This document shows positions 44,624 through 57,779 of a stretch of DNA of 64,000 nucleotides, in pieces. Source of the DNA: Gymnopus androsaceus JB14 (lineage: Eukaryota; Basidiomycota; Agaricomycetes; Agaricales; Omphalotaceae); the NCBI GenBank assembly GCA_009733575.1, contig ML769671.1, positions 1 to 64,000 on the forward strand, written 5' to 3'. The position numbers and the translations under genes were made by a program. Within the stretch, counting starts at the first letter, position 1; each line of letters starts with the position of its first letter. Under the pieces are notes generated by a model. The model saw nothing but the letters and a program-made list of their open reading frames with translations. It was not told the DNA's origin and did no database searches.

Positions 44624-45690
44624 TTACATGACCCGTTGTCGCACTTCGTGACTAACCTCGATACATATCCACTGATCTCCTTCGATAGGCTTCTTTTTCG
44701 ACAGCTGATGGACCAACTTCGACAACGGTTTCTTTGCAGGAGCTTGAGACGGAGGTTTTACCTTAGCGTTCCGTGGCGGCAACGAGACCTGGTGGCTAAA
44801 GACTTCCCGTCGAAGTACCTCGGATGGTCGTGCAGGCAGATCAGCTGGACGTCGTTTCGTGAGCCGTCTTTTGATTGGAGGACATTGATCTCTGGATGTA
44901 ATCCCAGAATACGATGGTGATTCGGGAGCCTCTATAGCAGACCAAACTGACGATGCGTCGTCGTTTTCGATCGTGACAAAGTTGGATCCTGTGGATGTAG
45001 AGTCTGAACTAGTAGTTTTGAGACCGTGCTATAACGAATTATGCCAATAAGGGTAAGATTCAAACAGCTCGACTTGATAAAGTTCGTACCCTCGCAGAAC
45101 GTTCAGTCGAAATGTGACGCTGTCTCGGAGCAAGTTGGACTTCATAGAACCCTTCATCTGTAACCATATCATCTACAATTTCCTTCTCTTCGGCACTACT
45201 TCCTCCTCGCATGTATCCTTTCGCAAACGACGTACGAGGATCAAATTCGAATTGGCCGTCTAGATCTTCCAAACACGAATAGTATCGGTTATTCTGATGG
45301 GCCTGTCCGAACATTGAGCCACGAAGATATACATCCAGACCTCCCAAAGTCGAAGAAGTTTGGGTACGTCCACGAAACCTTCGATTCTGTTGTGGTGAAC
45401 TAGCTTCAAGGACTGATCCCATATTCTCGCGGAAGTATAGTAGAGTCGAAGATTTATCGGATAACGGTATAGTAGAGCACCCTACAGAAAGGACCTGAGA
45501 GCAAGCATCGGATGGAGAGCCTAGTAGCAGATCCTCCGTGCGAGAATCATCCTCCTCCAGCTCTCCTCCGGAGAAAGCGACAAGGTCTTCTGAATCCCAG
45601 ATAACTGCGAATTTTAGAGCGGTTTTGGGAGGGATAACATCAGACCAGCGATGTTCGCTGGGAGTATCAGAAATCGGGGTTGTATTGGAA
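44624..45690 (-). CDS. Unknown conserved protein, paralogue 2 (N-terminus unresolved)
   Basis: Two firm exons: 45090 to about 45690, and 44624-45028, separated by a 61-nt intron. The chain includes TALKFAVIWDSEDLVAFSGG, comparable to SALTFAAIWDPDHG in paralogue 1. It then has a Ser/Arg-rich body and ends DQWICIEVSHEVRQRVM, comparable to EAWVMVDVEVRPTIHQRV. Upstream exons probably lie in 45690-46094, where ATG at 46092-46094 opens a frame, but I could not fix the splice sites. Function unknown. Confidence 0.65.
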
Positions 45691-46094
45691 GAATAGCTCT
45701 ACGTCTATACTTAGTATTGACACGAGTTGAGCAAAGGGAATTGAGCGCACTCCTTGGGGAGTAAACAAAGGAGATTCCTGGCGACTGGAGCCCCGAGAAT
45801 ATGCAGACATGGATTGCGAACGCGTAAATACGCTCGGCTAACTAAGATATCTAGAGAAAAGGACGAAAAATCAGTTTCCGACCGCCGCCTTCGTTTAAAA
45901 CTCACATCAAAGACTGTAGGCCACGAAACAAGCAACCAGCACCAAAGTCGCGAGAAAGAACGAAGAGCGATTCCGTAGTCACAGCAAAATCGTCTTCTTG
46001 AGCGGCGAGTTGCGTGAAAGTCAAGGGAGGTGGAGAAGGAACGAAACGGGTTATCAGTGTGAGAGTTAAATGAATCTATAGAGTATAACGTCAT

Positions 46095-47757
46095 CTCGCG
46101 AGAGGTGAATATTTAGTTCATTTTGAGAATCAGATGGTAGCCAAGAGGACTTTGAGGATTGTATAGGAAACTGGGATTGGATGATGAGCCTGCCCGAGAG
46201 AATGGATTAACATCTGAAGTTCCACCGCAAAACCGCAGTCATTAGCGGCAGCACCTGTATCCCAATTTTGAGCATATGAAAGCTCTTTTTAAAGCTGAAT
46301 AGAAGATACCAGGACGATACAAAGCGAAAGGATTTCGACTAGTGATTTATACCGATAGGATCTCTGAAACAACAATAATGGACAGGATGGAAAAACGGCC
46401 TTCTCGGAAAGCCTTTGCTAGCTCAGCTGCATTGGGTCGTAAGTCTCTTGGGAAGGTTTGAACATAAAGATTGAGCTCACCATCATCTCTCAGAGACTAG
46501 AACCAAGGCTAAACAAACTAGATACCACAGTACACAGTCGAAGAACTGACTACTATTTAGTATTAGAAAAAAGAAAGAAAAACTCAGCGCTAATTCTAAA
46601 TCGGCGCCTATATTTGGCGGGCTCACTGATCGATTGCTTGGGATTACAAGTTGAAGATCTTGGACAATGTCATACAATTTCTCATGGCTCGTGTAACATC
46701 TACTCTTCATTTATCATAAGCTAGGAAGATCTCAGTATGTACTGGGAGACGGATGTAAGTATTCTAGTCCTGAGATCCACCGTTCAGCCGGTCCACTACT
46801 TAGGTCTTCAATTACTGTACATATCGATTCTGCTACTCCCGCTAAACTCATTTCATCTCAAATTGAATATCCCATCCCCAGCAACTGAAAAATTCTGGTT
46901 TCACCCTATACATCGTCTCTCGCACCTTGTCATAGTTTTATTCATACAACTACATGCATGCATCACGGATGGAATATGCTTCTCATGCTTCTCATCTTCC
47001 CGGGCTAGATTCTCCAATGCATACTTGACATAATCCATACAATTTCATCCTTTCTCCTTATTCCACGAGATCTGTTGGAAATTGTAGGGGATTAAAGTAC
47101 ATTTTTCGACTGCGGCGCCCTGCAAGAGAATAGTCATTTCAGATGCTGGTACTACCAGATGCGGATGCTACTTTGTAGCAGAAATTATATCGTCAGACAT
47201 ACATGTCAGGTAGCTAAAGCCTGTTACCTCCACTCTCAGGACTCTTAGCTTGTCACTGAAGCTCGGTTGTACCATTCCAACTGCCAACAGCGATGCAAAT
47301 GGTAAGACACCACGAAGCGAGCAGCGGCCCAACTGTATGTATATAATACGGAACAGTATTACTGCACGTATTGCGTGCGCATGGAACATGCTGTATGGTC
47401 CGTAGTTAGGTTATTTGGCCAGTCGTGATAGCGTGTGGGGCTGAATGAGGAGAGAAATTGTAGAGAAGGGTGACCAGACCAGCTGATTCTGCAAACTAGT
47501 CGATGTGGAGTGCGGCTTTTATAAGATAAAATGTTGACCTCTCATAGGGGCGGGCTATATTTTATTCTACTCTGGTTAGAAGAAAGGAAGGAAGGGAAAT
47601 TCTGGTAGCATCACTACCAGAGTATAGCTTTGATTGCTCGGCGAAACGTCGTGCAGTGCGCTTGCGAACTACAGCTTTGACCAATGCCGGCGGCCATACG
47701 CATCAGTGTTTGCCGTAACCATCACGATCAGCTGATTCCATTACTCTTCCTTCAACC
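46095..47757. other. Intergenic, no gene seen
   Basis: Short open frames only (up to 98 codons). The last 100 bases before 47758 may hold the GH92 promoter. Confidence 0.5.
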
Positions 47758-50700
47758 ATGAAGCCGCTCTTATCTTTGCCCTTTCTGGTCCCCTTCTCAA
47801 AACTCGTATCAGCTTATGAATGGCCCAAAACATGTCTCGCAGACATCAATCCGTTAATTGGCAGCGCAGGCCCAGAACCGAATCTCTCTGGAGGTACTAA
47901 GCCCAGGTTTACGCTACATCCACCTTTACTGAATGATGCTCCATGTAGGTATGATCCCTTCAGTTGCTCCGCCGTTCGGGTCTACTCGATGGGTAGCACA
48001 AAATCAGAACAGCTATGTTTCTGCGACACCTTTCAATTACACAGAATCCTATATGAACAACGGCACCGTCCATGGTTTCATGGGTACACGTCAGCCGGCA
48101 ATTTGGATGGGTGAAAGCGCCTGGGCGGCAGTAGTACCGGGGATGTCTCTTGGTGTATCTGGGGATATTAAGACCGGGTTTGATGAGAGAGGACTGCCGA
48201 AGGTTCCAGGGACTGAAAAGTTTGGAGTTGGGCTGTACTCTGTCGATCTTGCAATCCCCGATTCAGGAGGAAGTACTGTCCATGTTGCGATGAGCGCAAG
48301 CTCTCGAGTGGGGCACTTTCAGTTCATATTCAAACAGGGCTCTCTCACCCCGCCTTCGAATTCCTCCGATTCCTATCATCCATATATCTTTCTGCCAACC
48401 ACGCGCCCCGCGACGATCTTCCACAACCCGGACACGTTTGATATTACCTTTCCTTCTGGTACTGTTCAGATATTTCCGGAGGCTTCGGAGATCTGTGGCA
48501 GCAACACTGAAATGCAGGATTGGATCTTGGTGCCGAACAGTATCAAAGAAGCTGCTAGCCGTTTTACCGGTTGGTATTGTGCCAGATTCGATACATCATT
48601 CAGTGAAACTGGTTATGGAGTTACACAAAGGGACTCGGAAACCGAGTGGGAGCAGGCAGGGAACGGTGAAGAGCTGGGAGCATACGCTAGGTTTCAATTC
48701 CCTCAAAATGGTGACGGCAGCATAACAATCAACCTTCGCATTGCTACCTCATTGATCTCCGCGGACCAGGCTAGACACAATCTCAACGAGGAGAGTGATG
48801 GTTTCTCGATTGAGGAAACGCGTTCTGTTACGGAAAGTTTATGGGCTGAAAAAGTCGGGAGATTCCAGGTGGAGACAGATGGATCGTCCAATGCTGAGGA
48901 GAAGAAAGCCGTTTTCCTGACAGGTGTCTTCCATGCTATGCAAGTAAGTTTATTATGATTCATTCTTTGCTCATGCACTATATTCCCTTAGTATCCTTAC
49001 GAAGTGCATGAGTCGATCCCTGGATCTTCGGATGCTCACCATTACTACTCCGCCTACGATAACTCCCTTCACGACGGAGAATCTTACAGCGGATATTCGA
49101 TTTGGGTATGTATATCATACTTTTTGCATCTTCTGATTATCTGACGAGTTTCAGGACACCTATCGAGCTGAATGGGCGCTTCTCATTCTACTTGCTCCTG
49201 AACGCATTCCTGGGATGATAAGAAGCATGCTTCAAGATTACAAGGAAGGTGGCTGGTTGCCGATGTGGAAAAACATAGTCGGTAAGTCACATCAACGCGG
49301 GCAATATGTTTTTATTCAAGGCTCTCAACAGAAACCAACATAATGATCGGAACGCACGCTGATTCTCTACTCGCCGAAGCGGTTTTGAAAGGTTTTGGTG
49401 CTGGATCGACAAAGCCCAATGAGATTCAGCCCAGTTTTAATACAGACGAGCTTACAACTATCTGGGAAGCAGCTTGGAAAGATGCTTCTGTACCCCCGGT
49501 TGAAGACGCTACCGTCATCTATTCAGATCGGGAAGAGGCAAGTCTTTGCTTTGTTCAGAAAACTCTCGATCATTACATTTCTCATTTTCAGGGCGTTGAT
49601 TACGAAGTACGGGCTGGACTGTCAACGTTCTTTGAACAATACGCTGCGGGTCGAGGGTGGGTAGCGAATGATATCCATTCGGAAAGTGTTAGCAGAACGC
49701 TGGATTATGCTTGTAGGCCCTCAGTATTCGCTGGTAACCTTCGCTGATCTACTGCTACGGTATAGATGACGATCACGCAGTCGCGGTTCTATCAACGTTG
49801 ATATCTCCGGAAATCATAGAAGCGCATACTTCGAACTTGAACGGCGTCTCGGTATATTTTTTCAGACAATGCCTTGAGCCAATTGAATGTGACGACTTTA
49901 TTAAACCATCGCGCTGCCACGACCCCATGGACTGTATGGAACTCCGCTGCCTCTTCTCCCGCCATAGTGACTGGGGGTGAAAATATCAAAGGATTCGTCC
50001 AAGCTAGACAACAGAATGGTACCTGGTCAGGTAAGGCTTACTTCATTGACTAATCTGTGACTCCGACTAATGAGCCAAAGTTCCGACGGACGGATTTACC
50101 GAAGGCGACCGCTGGGTTTACTCTTTTGCATTTGTGCATGATGTTGCTGGACTCATCGAACGACGAGGAGGAAATGAGAGTTTTGTTAAAAGTTTGAATG
50201 AGTTTTTCGACGGTGGATGGGTAGATTTTACAAATGAGGTCCTCTTGCCCTTTTCATACAATTGTTGTATTAACTCCCTTTCCAGCCGGCGCATCATACG
50301 CCTTATCTCTATGCTTTGGCTGGCGCAGCTTCATACACACAGGAGCGTGTTCGTGAAATGGCTCAGATTAATTATAATAATACTCCCAGCGGTTTGAGTG
50401 GTGTAAGCTTCGCGTTATCTCTTGAGTGATAGAGCTGAAGCTAAATTCATGGTAGAACGAAGACTGTGGTCAAATGAGCGCATGGTATGTCTTCAGCGCC
50501 ATGGGCTTCTATCCTGTCGATCCTGTTTCAGGGGTGTTTGTTGTGGGCTCGTGAGTGCAGCGAACCGCGAGCTTGTGAAGCAATCTACTGAGCAACTTTT
50601 CAGCTCGTTTTTTTCCTCCATGACCGTTAGCATACCTGTGCCACCATTCATTCCGCCATCTCATTCATCTATCACTGCGAACCCTTTCTATAATTCCTCA

Positions 50701-50987
50701 ATCAATAGCTTTGAACTGCGGGTTCTTGCCTTGGGCGCAGGAGACAATGCCATATGTCAAGAGTCTGCGTATTAATGGGAGAGTGGTTGAGGATTGGGAG
50801 GAGCCGCTCATATCTTACGATGAAATTCGGTATGGCTGGCTTGCTAGAATTTGGGATGAGTGATAAAGCAGAAAATTGGGGAGGCGGAAGAGGGGTATGG
50901 ACTCAATATACTGATGACCATCCTCAAAATGTGCTCAATCAACCTAATATCCGGTCTACCCTACATGTAGAGCACGTTGAATTGTAG
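47758..50987 (+). CDS. Secreted GH92 alpha-1,2-mannosidase
   Basis: A multi-exon gene. A signal peptide (MKPLLSLPFLVPFSKLVSA) precedes the GH92 N-domain (MIPSVAPPFGSTRWV, VHGFMGTRQPAIWMGES). Then come YPYEVHESIP, DTYRAEWALLILLAP, GGWLPMWKN, MIGTHADSLLAEA and AAGRGWVANDIHSESVSRTLDY. The splice that yields GNEDCGQMSAWYVFSAMGFY gives the family's catalytic GN(D/E)D.GQMSAWY box. It ends NIRSTLHVEHVEL, TAG at 50985-50987. The first intron (about 47898-47951) joins LSGG to MIPS. GH92 enzymes are calcium-dependent exo-mannosidases acting on N-glycans or fungal mannans. The signal peptide suggests secretion for nutrient release. Exon borders after 49740 are less certain (49740-50130). Confidence 0.9.
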
Positions 50988-51867
50988 GACCTCCCTATCT
51001 GACTTTTTTTCAATAAATCTAACCAACATTTGCGAACGCCAAGAATTGATCTCTCAGTGTCCACCATATGGCATACTTAGGGGAGGCATTATAGTCTTCA
51101 TCGCATGGGCACCATCATCTTCTGGCATCTTGTCTTCCCTAAGATGACCCCGTCCTTATTACATATTTCAATCTCTTTGCAAAGCTTAAAGGTATCCCAT
51201 GTCTGGATTACCAATGCTAACTTTTTGTACTGACTCCAAGAGACATCATGAGGAAATGCAGATCATCCAACGTGTAGTCACAGAGACCATCTTGTCCACG
51301 TACTTTTGTTTCGTTGCACAGGGAAACGGCAGTGATTGAGGATCTGCGTTATTGATTTCCCAATGGCAGATTCCAGACAACCATAATGATTGTCATTCAA
51401 CATATTTGTATTAACCTATTTCGGAGCTGTACCGTCGGCTTCTGGTGCTTCCACAGGGAGGTAAAGGTTGGTGAACGTGGCGACGGACAATTGTCAATGG
51501 TTTGCAGCAGGCATAGCCCACATCCAAACAGAAAGATTCGCACTCCGTCCTGGATCATGATGAGGATTTTGGGGTTTCCAAATTATTTTTGTTTGCAGGC
51601 GCGGAAAGTAACTGAAAGTCGCGTTTTCCGCCGGATGGATAGAGCTGACCCTAGCTGACCCTGTCAGTGTAAGTGTAGGCAATGCAGTGCATACTTACAA
51701 AGATCGATGAACCAGACCCATGACAATCCTGATGAAGGAATCCCATAAAGATGAAACGGCGCGGCCCCCGATTTCGCGAATCATTTATTATCTCTTTGAG
51801 ATCTTTCAAAAATCACTTGCTGCCCATTTTCTTTTACTATCGCCTTTGGCTACTGCATTCCGAAGAC
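50988..51867. other. Intergenic, no gene seen
   Basis: Open frames under 90 codons and without motifs. Confidence 0.5.
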
Positions 51868-53047
51868 ATGGGTTATAGGGAGAGACGACCTTGGACTCCT
51901 GAGGAGGACGAACTTCTTCGCGCTGCAGTCATAAAAGGTATGTTTGTGCCCTTCAAGAGTGACTTCAACTGATGTACTAAAAATATTAGAGGAACCAGGA
52001 AACCAGAGCCCATCGAAATGGTTCGCCATCGCTACTCATGTTCCTGGACGAACAAACAAGGACTGCCGAAAGCGATGGTTTGCTCGAATGACGGGCGATA
52101 TAGTTAAAGGTTCCTGGGCTGCGGAAGAAGATGCAAAATTGATAGCTGCTGTGGCAAAACATGGAACAAAGTGAGCTTGTAAATGCGTCGACACTTACTT
52201 AATTCTGAATCTTTCTCCTCTTCTAGGTGGTCCATGGTGGCCACAATGGTTCATAGTAGAAATAGCGATCGTAAGTGACACCCGCCAAGTGAAACTTATT
52301 CATGGCATGTTCCTTAAATCGCTACCCCGCAGAATGTGCCAAACGATGGAGTGATTCACTTGATCCCAACATAGATCGTGCTTCGTGGTTACCTGAGCAG
52401 GCAAGATTTTTTGATACATCTCCGCGATTTTGCTTTCGTTTACTCAACTCATAGGACCAAATACTTTTGGATGCTGTGAATCAACATGGGACGTGCTGGA
52501 AGAAGATAGTGCAAACATATTTTCCCGGTAAAACAGGTCTTTCGGCTAAGAATCGGTTCGTAAATGGCATAAGTACCTGCCGCATTCACTCACTACTATT
52601 CTATCGAAAGATATACCAGTCTTAGTCGACACCAAGACATATCTCAAACCCTTCGCTCCCGGCCTAAGGATGATGATGTGAAATGTAGGCCCTTCTTAAC
52701 CTCCGTTAGGAGTTTGGTTTTCATGATTCATTAGTCGAGCTAGCTTCTACCGCATTTCGCACGTCCAACGAACGCTTCTACCCTTCCCCTTTTTCTAAAC
52801 GTGCCCATTCGAATGAAGCTCGGTTACGTTCCAATTCCCCCCATTCTATCTATAGAAGCCCCTCTGTCGAAAATCCAAATGGGACGATCCTGCGGAGACC
52901 TGCGATGCGAGCTATGATCACCCGCCTCATGCTTATCAAACTGCTCCAGTCTACCCAATGGATTCGGACGGGTATTGGAATGGTAGATACCCCTCACACT
53001 TCCAAGTAACTGATGGGCCTGCCCATTCTACCCTACTGCCCGTCTGA
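51868..53047 (+). CDS. Three-repeat Myb DNA-binding protein
   Basis: Starts MGYRERRPWTPEEDELL. Three Myb/SANT repeats are visible after splicing. R1 runs from RPWTPEED to NKDCRKRWFARM, R2 from GSWAAEED to SDQCAKRWSDSL, and R3 from ASWLPEQD to GLSAKNRYISL. Each has the spaced Trp residues of the fold. The tail is Ser/Pro-rich (RSNSPHSIYRSPSVEN) and possibly ends at the TGA at 53045-53047. The last part changes frame near 52890, so the C-terminus is uncertain. Introns are short, at about 51938, 52170, 52270 and 52400. Likely nuclear transcription factor; targets unknown. Confidence 0.85.
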
Positions 53048-54109
53048 TGCTCGACAACAGAGCTCTTCATATCAATTCAACAATACACTGACAGTACCAC
53101 GTTCTTCATACGCACCGAATGCTCATGGCGTCTATAAATCAACTCCAAGCCCCTTTTCCAAGCCGGTGAATCACTTCGAAGGTTATCCCAACTTTTTTTA
53201 CTCGTAGCAGACTCTCGCATTCAAAACGTTGGTATTCCCTTTCCTGCGTTGATACCGATACTAATTCTTTGACCAAGGGGTTCAATATATATCACTGTAT
53301 TATTAATATGTTAAATCTTGGTTTAATAGGTATACACTGTACAGCGTAGTCGAATAATAGTAGGTCGTATTGCTTCGAGCCTTCGAAGTCACGCCCTCTC
53401 AACTGGCCTGTACTGCTCTCTTAGCACGATAATACCTCGGACGTAGAATGCAATAGATAGGAATCAAATCCGTTTGCCGACCACCGCTCAGCGGACATTG
53501 GAAGAAAGTTTGCTTGTTCGAGACCTTTATTCGGAGGAAAGTCCGGAATCTTTGAAAGGAACCTTGTACATGGCAAGAATCCTTGGTTAACTAGAGTATC
53601 ATGGAATGATATCTAGAAATTTCTGTTGACATTTGAGAGTAGATACATCATTTCAACACGATCATTATATATAACGTCTGCCTGTAGGAGACGAGGAACT
53701 ATAATGTGCTCACAAACGACAACTTGAAAGAGTTGAAGTGAGACGCACCTGAGCGAGGATTGCTTGAAGGCTTGCTCAGGTATCTGTTCACTATGTTATT
53801 CTTCATGTACTATATCTTCCGCCATTTTCTGTTCTCCATCTCAAAGTGCTGAGTTCAAAATACCATTGTCTCAATATGACACAGATCTTCGAATGTGTGA
53901 TATCAGCCTTCTCATTCTCTTTCGGATAAACGAGCTTAAATGCCTTGGTGTAGAGCAGTTGTCGAAACAGTTACCGTCACGGCCCAATGTAGTCTGATCT
54001 TTCTAAAAGTTCAGACACTTGAAATATCATCGACCGTACGTATTCACCTAAGCTCTATCAAATGGGTCGCTTCGACCACCGTTCGTCTCCACTTTCCGCC
54101 CATGCTGAA
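53048..54109. other. Intergenic, no gene seen
   Basis: No motif-bearing open frame. Confidence 0.5.
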
Positions 54110-54440
54110 CATTCAAGTGTTTAGTACAATGTTCATACATTTGGAGATCAAGGCTACATTCAGCCTTGCGCCGCATTGTGAGGCGATATGTGAGCATTCT
54201 TGTGTTGTCAATCGAAGGAGGGGCGCACGCAGATCATCCATAGCCTTCAGTAAAACATTCTCAGAGTGTTCTTCCTCGGCCGAAGACAAACAATGTCAGC
54301 CCAAGACTGGTCACCCCAGAATCAACCGAGGTGCACACGGTACACTTGGACAAAGCTGGAAGAGCCTCTTCTGCGCCTACCCTGTCTCCTTGGTCATACA
54401 GCCTTGAGTTCTCCAGCTCAGCTACATTGCTTAAGAACAA
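54110..54440 (+). pseudogene. Decayed copy of the Ser-rich gene at 35030-35859
   Basis: CTACATTCAGCCTTGCGCCG, CATCCATAGCC...TCTCGGCC-like and CATACAGCCTTGA blocks match the 35030 gene in order, but with many indels and no continuous frame. It leads directly into copy 3 of the duplicated block. Confidence 0.7.
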
Positions 54441-56215
54441 AACTTGCTCTAATCCGACGTGGGTCGCGCGCGATACGACCCTAAACCGTGGCCATTCCTG
54501 CCCGAGCATTCGCTAACTTTGGGGGCTTTTGCTTTCGATACGTTTCCCTGCCAGTCAAAATGTCCATCGATATCATTGCAACAGAAGTGTTACGGCCATT
54601 GAAATGCATGCTAGAGCAACGTATGGTGATAACCGCTCTCCTAGAAGACTAAAGTCAGAGACAAAAGTTCATCGAGATACATCGTTCCCACCTATTCGAG
54701 CAGCCATGAAGAATAGTCCCAAGAATCTACGAGATTAATCATTAGCTTGGTTATATCCAGAGAATGGTTCAACCTCGCACCCTTCTTTATTTCTATCCAC
54801 TAAACGCGGTGCTACAGCACGTACATACGTGCATGTACAGATCATCAGGAGAATGACCAGGAGAAGTGATTGAAAGTTGAAGAGAGCAGACTAGGGACAG
54901 TGATCAGTATATAAACAAATTTTTGGCCGGAATAAGTACCATCTCTGGCCACTTAAAGTCTTGAAGTCGTGGACGTTGCGGAGAAGAGCATATGTTCACG
55001 TGGTTTAGACTTTAAGCGCTCAGGCTTGTTCGCGACTTTGCCATGAATCATGGAAAAATTACGCTCAAAATATTCTTCTGAAGACAGTCCCTTTACTGTT
55101 CATCGATATGGTCCCGCAAATCTAACTCAGACCTGCGCTGAGGCCTTGCTGAGGGAAGGAGAGCTCCTGCTGAAACAAGTTTTTGAAGATAAATGGCACA
55201 ATGTCGAGTTACAAGCGGGATCTAATGTGCAGAATGCAGCCAACGGTACGTGTTTTTGCTATCGCGAAGCGCGATGATTTCGCTCACTGAACTTCGCGAA
55301 CAGCCAAGGAGGGAAATTTCTCTCTAGAACAGCTCCAAGAATTCGAAAACACCAATCTGAGTGACCTGTTTGTCGGTCAATCTCAGTCTCGGGGTGTCAA
55401 ACGCCCTCATTCGACGGAGGAAGTTGAGGATGAGCTAAGGAAATTTCCTCGATCTGATACTGGCTCTCTACAACGCGTCATTCCCCAGGTATACTCGCTC
55501 CCTGGCTTCTAGTTGTGCTTCAACTAATGATATCCCTCTAGCCGCACATTCAACTATCAGAGACCTTCCCAAATCCAGATTTCACGAAAACAAAGGCCTA
55601 TAATCGAGCTCCCCCAATTTTTATAGCTCCTCATACTGTGCATTCCCCTGACAAATTCAGTCGCCGAGCTTGGATAATCCCTGCTCGTGGCTCCTTGCCT
55701 TGGAATGCAGCAAGCTCGTCCATGGTCCTACACCCGGCAGGTTTCCAAGTGCTTGCTATAAACGCCACAGAATCGATGATTCAATGGTCGCATGCAGCGT
55801 TGGCATCGTTTTGGAAGTACCTCATTCAGCTCAAAAATCTAAACACCCTCGGTCCACTCAGTCTGTCGTTCCATCCTTCCAAGACTTCCCTCCTACTCAA
55901 GAAGGAAAAGTCTCGCGCGCCATCCCATGCAGCCGACGTGTCTGTGTCTATTTCCCAGTCTTCATTGGGCGCGCAATCGAGCACGTTATCCACTCGCTCA
56001 TTGTTGCGAGATTCGGACTACTTCAAAGTGTATCATGATGCTCAAATTTCGATGCATGTGCGGAGTGCATTAGACTTGTTTCCATTCGTAGAAGAACAAC
56101 CTGTTGCTTCCCAGGAAGGAGCGGAAGCCAAACCGATCAAGTGCCGGCCGCTCAAAGGAGCTAGACTTGTTCTGGTAGATGAGAGGTCGAATGGATTGTT
56201 GATTGCTTGAGAGCC
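54440..56215 (+). repeat. Duplicated block, copy 3
   Basis: Parallels 36145-37869 and 38504-40024. It diverges from them right after the gene's stop (GTTGGTAAGTTTGCG against GTTGGTGAGCTTTCG). Confidence 0.85.
55050..56210 (+). CDS. Lineage-specific repeat gene, intact copy (unknown function)
   Basis: 349 residues in three exons: 55050-55245, 55304-55488, 55542-56210, an exact multiple of three. The N-terminus MEKLRSKYSSEDSPFTVHRY is absent from the other copies. Then come LLLKQVFEDKWHNVELQAGS, GVKRPHSTEEVEDELRKFPR (a possible nuclear signal), PPIFIAPHTVHSP, RRAWIIPARGSLPWN, SMIQWSHAALASFWKYLIQL and a C-terminal FKVYHDAQISMHVRSALDLF. I recognise no domain. Two broken copies exist in the window, and the intact one has conserved splice sites. 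It could be a transposon-carried or subtelomeric-type multicopy gene, or a lineage-specific regulator; no evidence decides this. Confidence 0.75.
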
Positions 56216-56913
56216 AAGTTGGTAAGTTTGCGTATTAACAGAATCTTGTTCGCTCTCTAATTTATGGAAGGATTAGCACTTTCTCGTCCCGAACAACACA
56301 ACTTGTAATACTCCTGAATCTTGATCCATAGCATTGTATATTGACCGCTCATTATATTTTGCATTTACTTGTGCCCTCTATGTTGTAGTATAACTGGGCG
56401 CAGCCGCAGGAACGATATTCCTCGTCGCATTATCACCAGTGCTCACTACCAGGAGAGAACGGTTCAATCCTACGATCAGCGTTTTCATTGTCATTTTTGT
56501 TGTTGTTTTCAATAAAAAACGTTGCTGCTTTTGTTTTTTTTTCGTTGCATCTAACAGCTTTGGACCTACAAATCGTGATCAGCTTATAATGAAAAGAACT
56601 CCACAATCGCCCTACCCAATAATTACAATTTACCGGTTACCAGGCTTCGCTCTTCAAAAACAAAAAAGCATAGTAGTCTTTGCGACATGTTTCCGTGCCT
56701 CATCTAACGAATTGTTTTCTAGAAGGCAACAAGGCGCCTAACTACCGGTCAAAGCTCACAGAAGAACACATAAAAGGTCTTCGTTTGAATACCGAAGACC
56801 CAACGAAGACCTTGTCAGACTCACGCAAGCAAGCATAATATACTCTTGCTACAGGTATGCTACCTGCATCGTAAACTTCCCCACACTCACGCATCTTTCA
56901 GAACCCAATCATC
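56216..56913. other. Intergenic
   Basis: A 100-codon frame at 56439-56741 is low-complexity; no gene called. Confidence 0.5.
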
Positions 56914-57240
56914 ATGACACAACTCTGGAATCCGCGTCCTTGGATTCGTTGGATAATCCTCGAAATCCAGAACGCCCACCCTATCTTTCAACTCTTATCC
57001 GCACTCGCTGTGCTCATAGTCATATCAGAACTCTTTACGCCGACGGATAAAACGCCTCGGATCGTTCGAATCTCGGTGTCCTTGTCTTGTTACCCTTGGG
57101 TTTCAAGGCTGCATTCATCTACTTGCTCTTCTGTGGCGTCTGCACTGTCTATGAAGCGAACGTAGAATCCACTGTCTCTTCGCCGCCTAGAAATGCTCTC
57201 CAAGCGTGGCGGCCCTTTGGTCACTCGTCATAGTGCCTCC
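56914..57240 (+). pseudogene. Small two-helix membrane ORF, frameshifted
   Basis: MTQLWNPRPWIRWIILEIQ starts a frame with one hydrophobic segment (LLSALAVLIVISELF). After about 57060 another frame continues with a second hydrophobic segment (LGVLVLLPLGFKAAFIYLLF) and ends near 57240. One frameshift joins them. Not recognised. Confidence 0.35.
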
Positions 57241-57779
57241 GAGAACCAACGATTGCCACCGATGCCGGACGAAGGACTTGGCAATCCCACTTCCGGGGAC
57301 TCCTGGCTGGAAAGTGCACGCGAAGTTCTCGCTGGACGCCCCTCATGTCACCTTCGACAATTACGAGTTCAATTTTACAACTCTAGATCCAGCGCTAGCC
57401 TCGCACCCATGGCAATAGATCAGGCGTGGTTAGATTGGAGATCACCGCGCTTCCTGAGGCAGTCGATGCTGAAGAAGTGTTACTCTCCAAGCACGGTGAA
57501 AATTGAGTTGTACAGCTCAAGATCATCCACCAGAAACATCGAGAGATTGTCGTCTACGATTTTTCTCTGAAATACATATGGTATTCTCTGCCCGCAGGCG
57601 ATATTCCTTTCCAACTTCGTCAAGGCGGAGCAGGTGGACAAGGATGGGAGGTCAATGCTCCCAAGCTTCGACGACTTTGTAAAATCCATCAAACAATGTA
57701 TCTCTCCCGGACTAGTGACAATGCCCGAGGGAGTCTTGTTATGATTCAGTCCGCCCGAATCCGTTCGACACATGATTAC

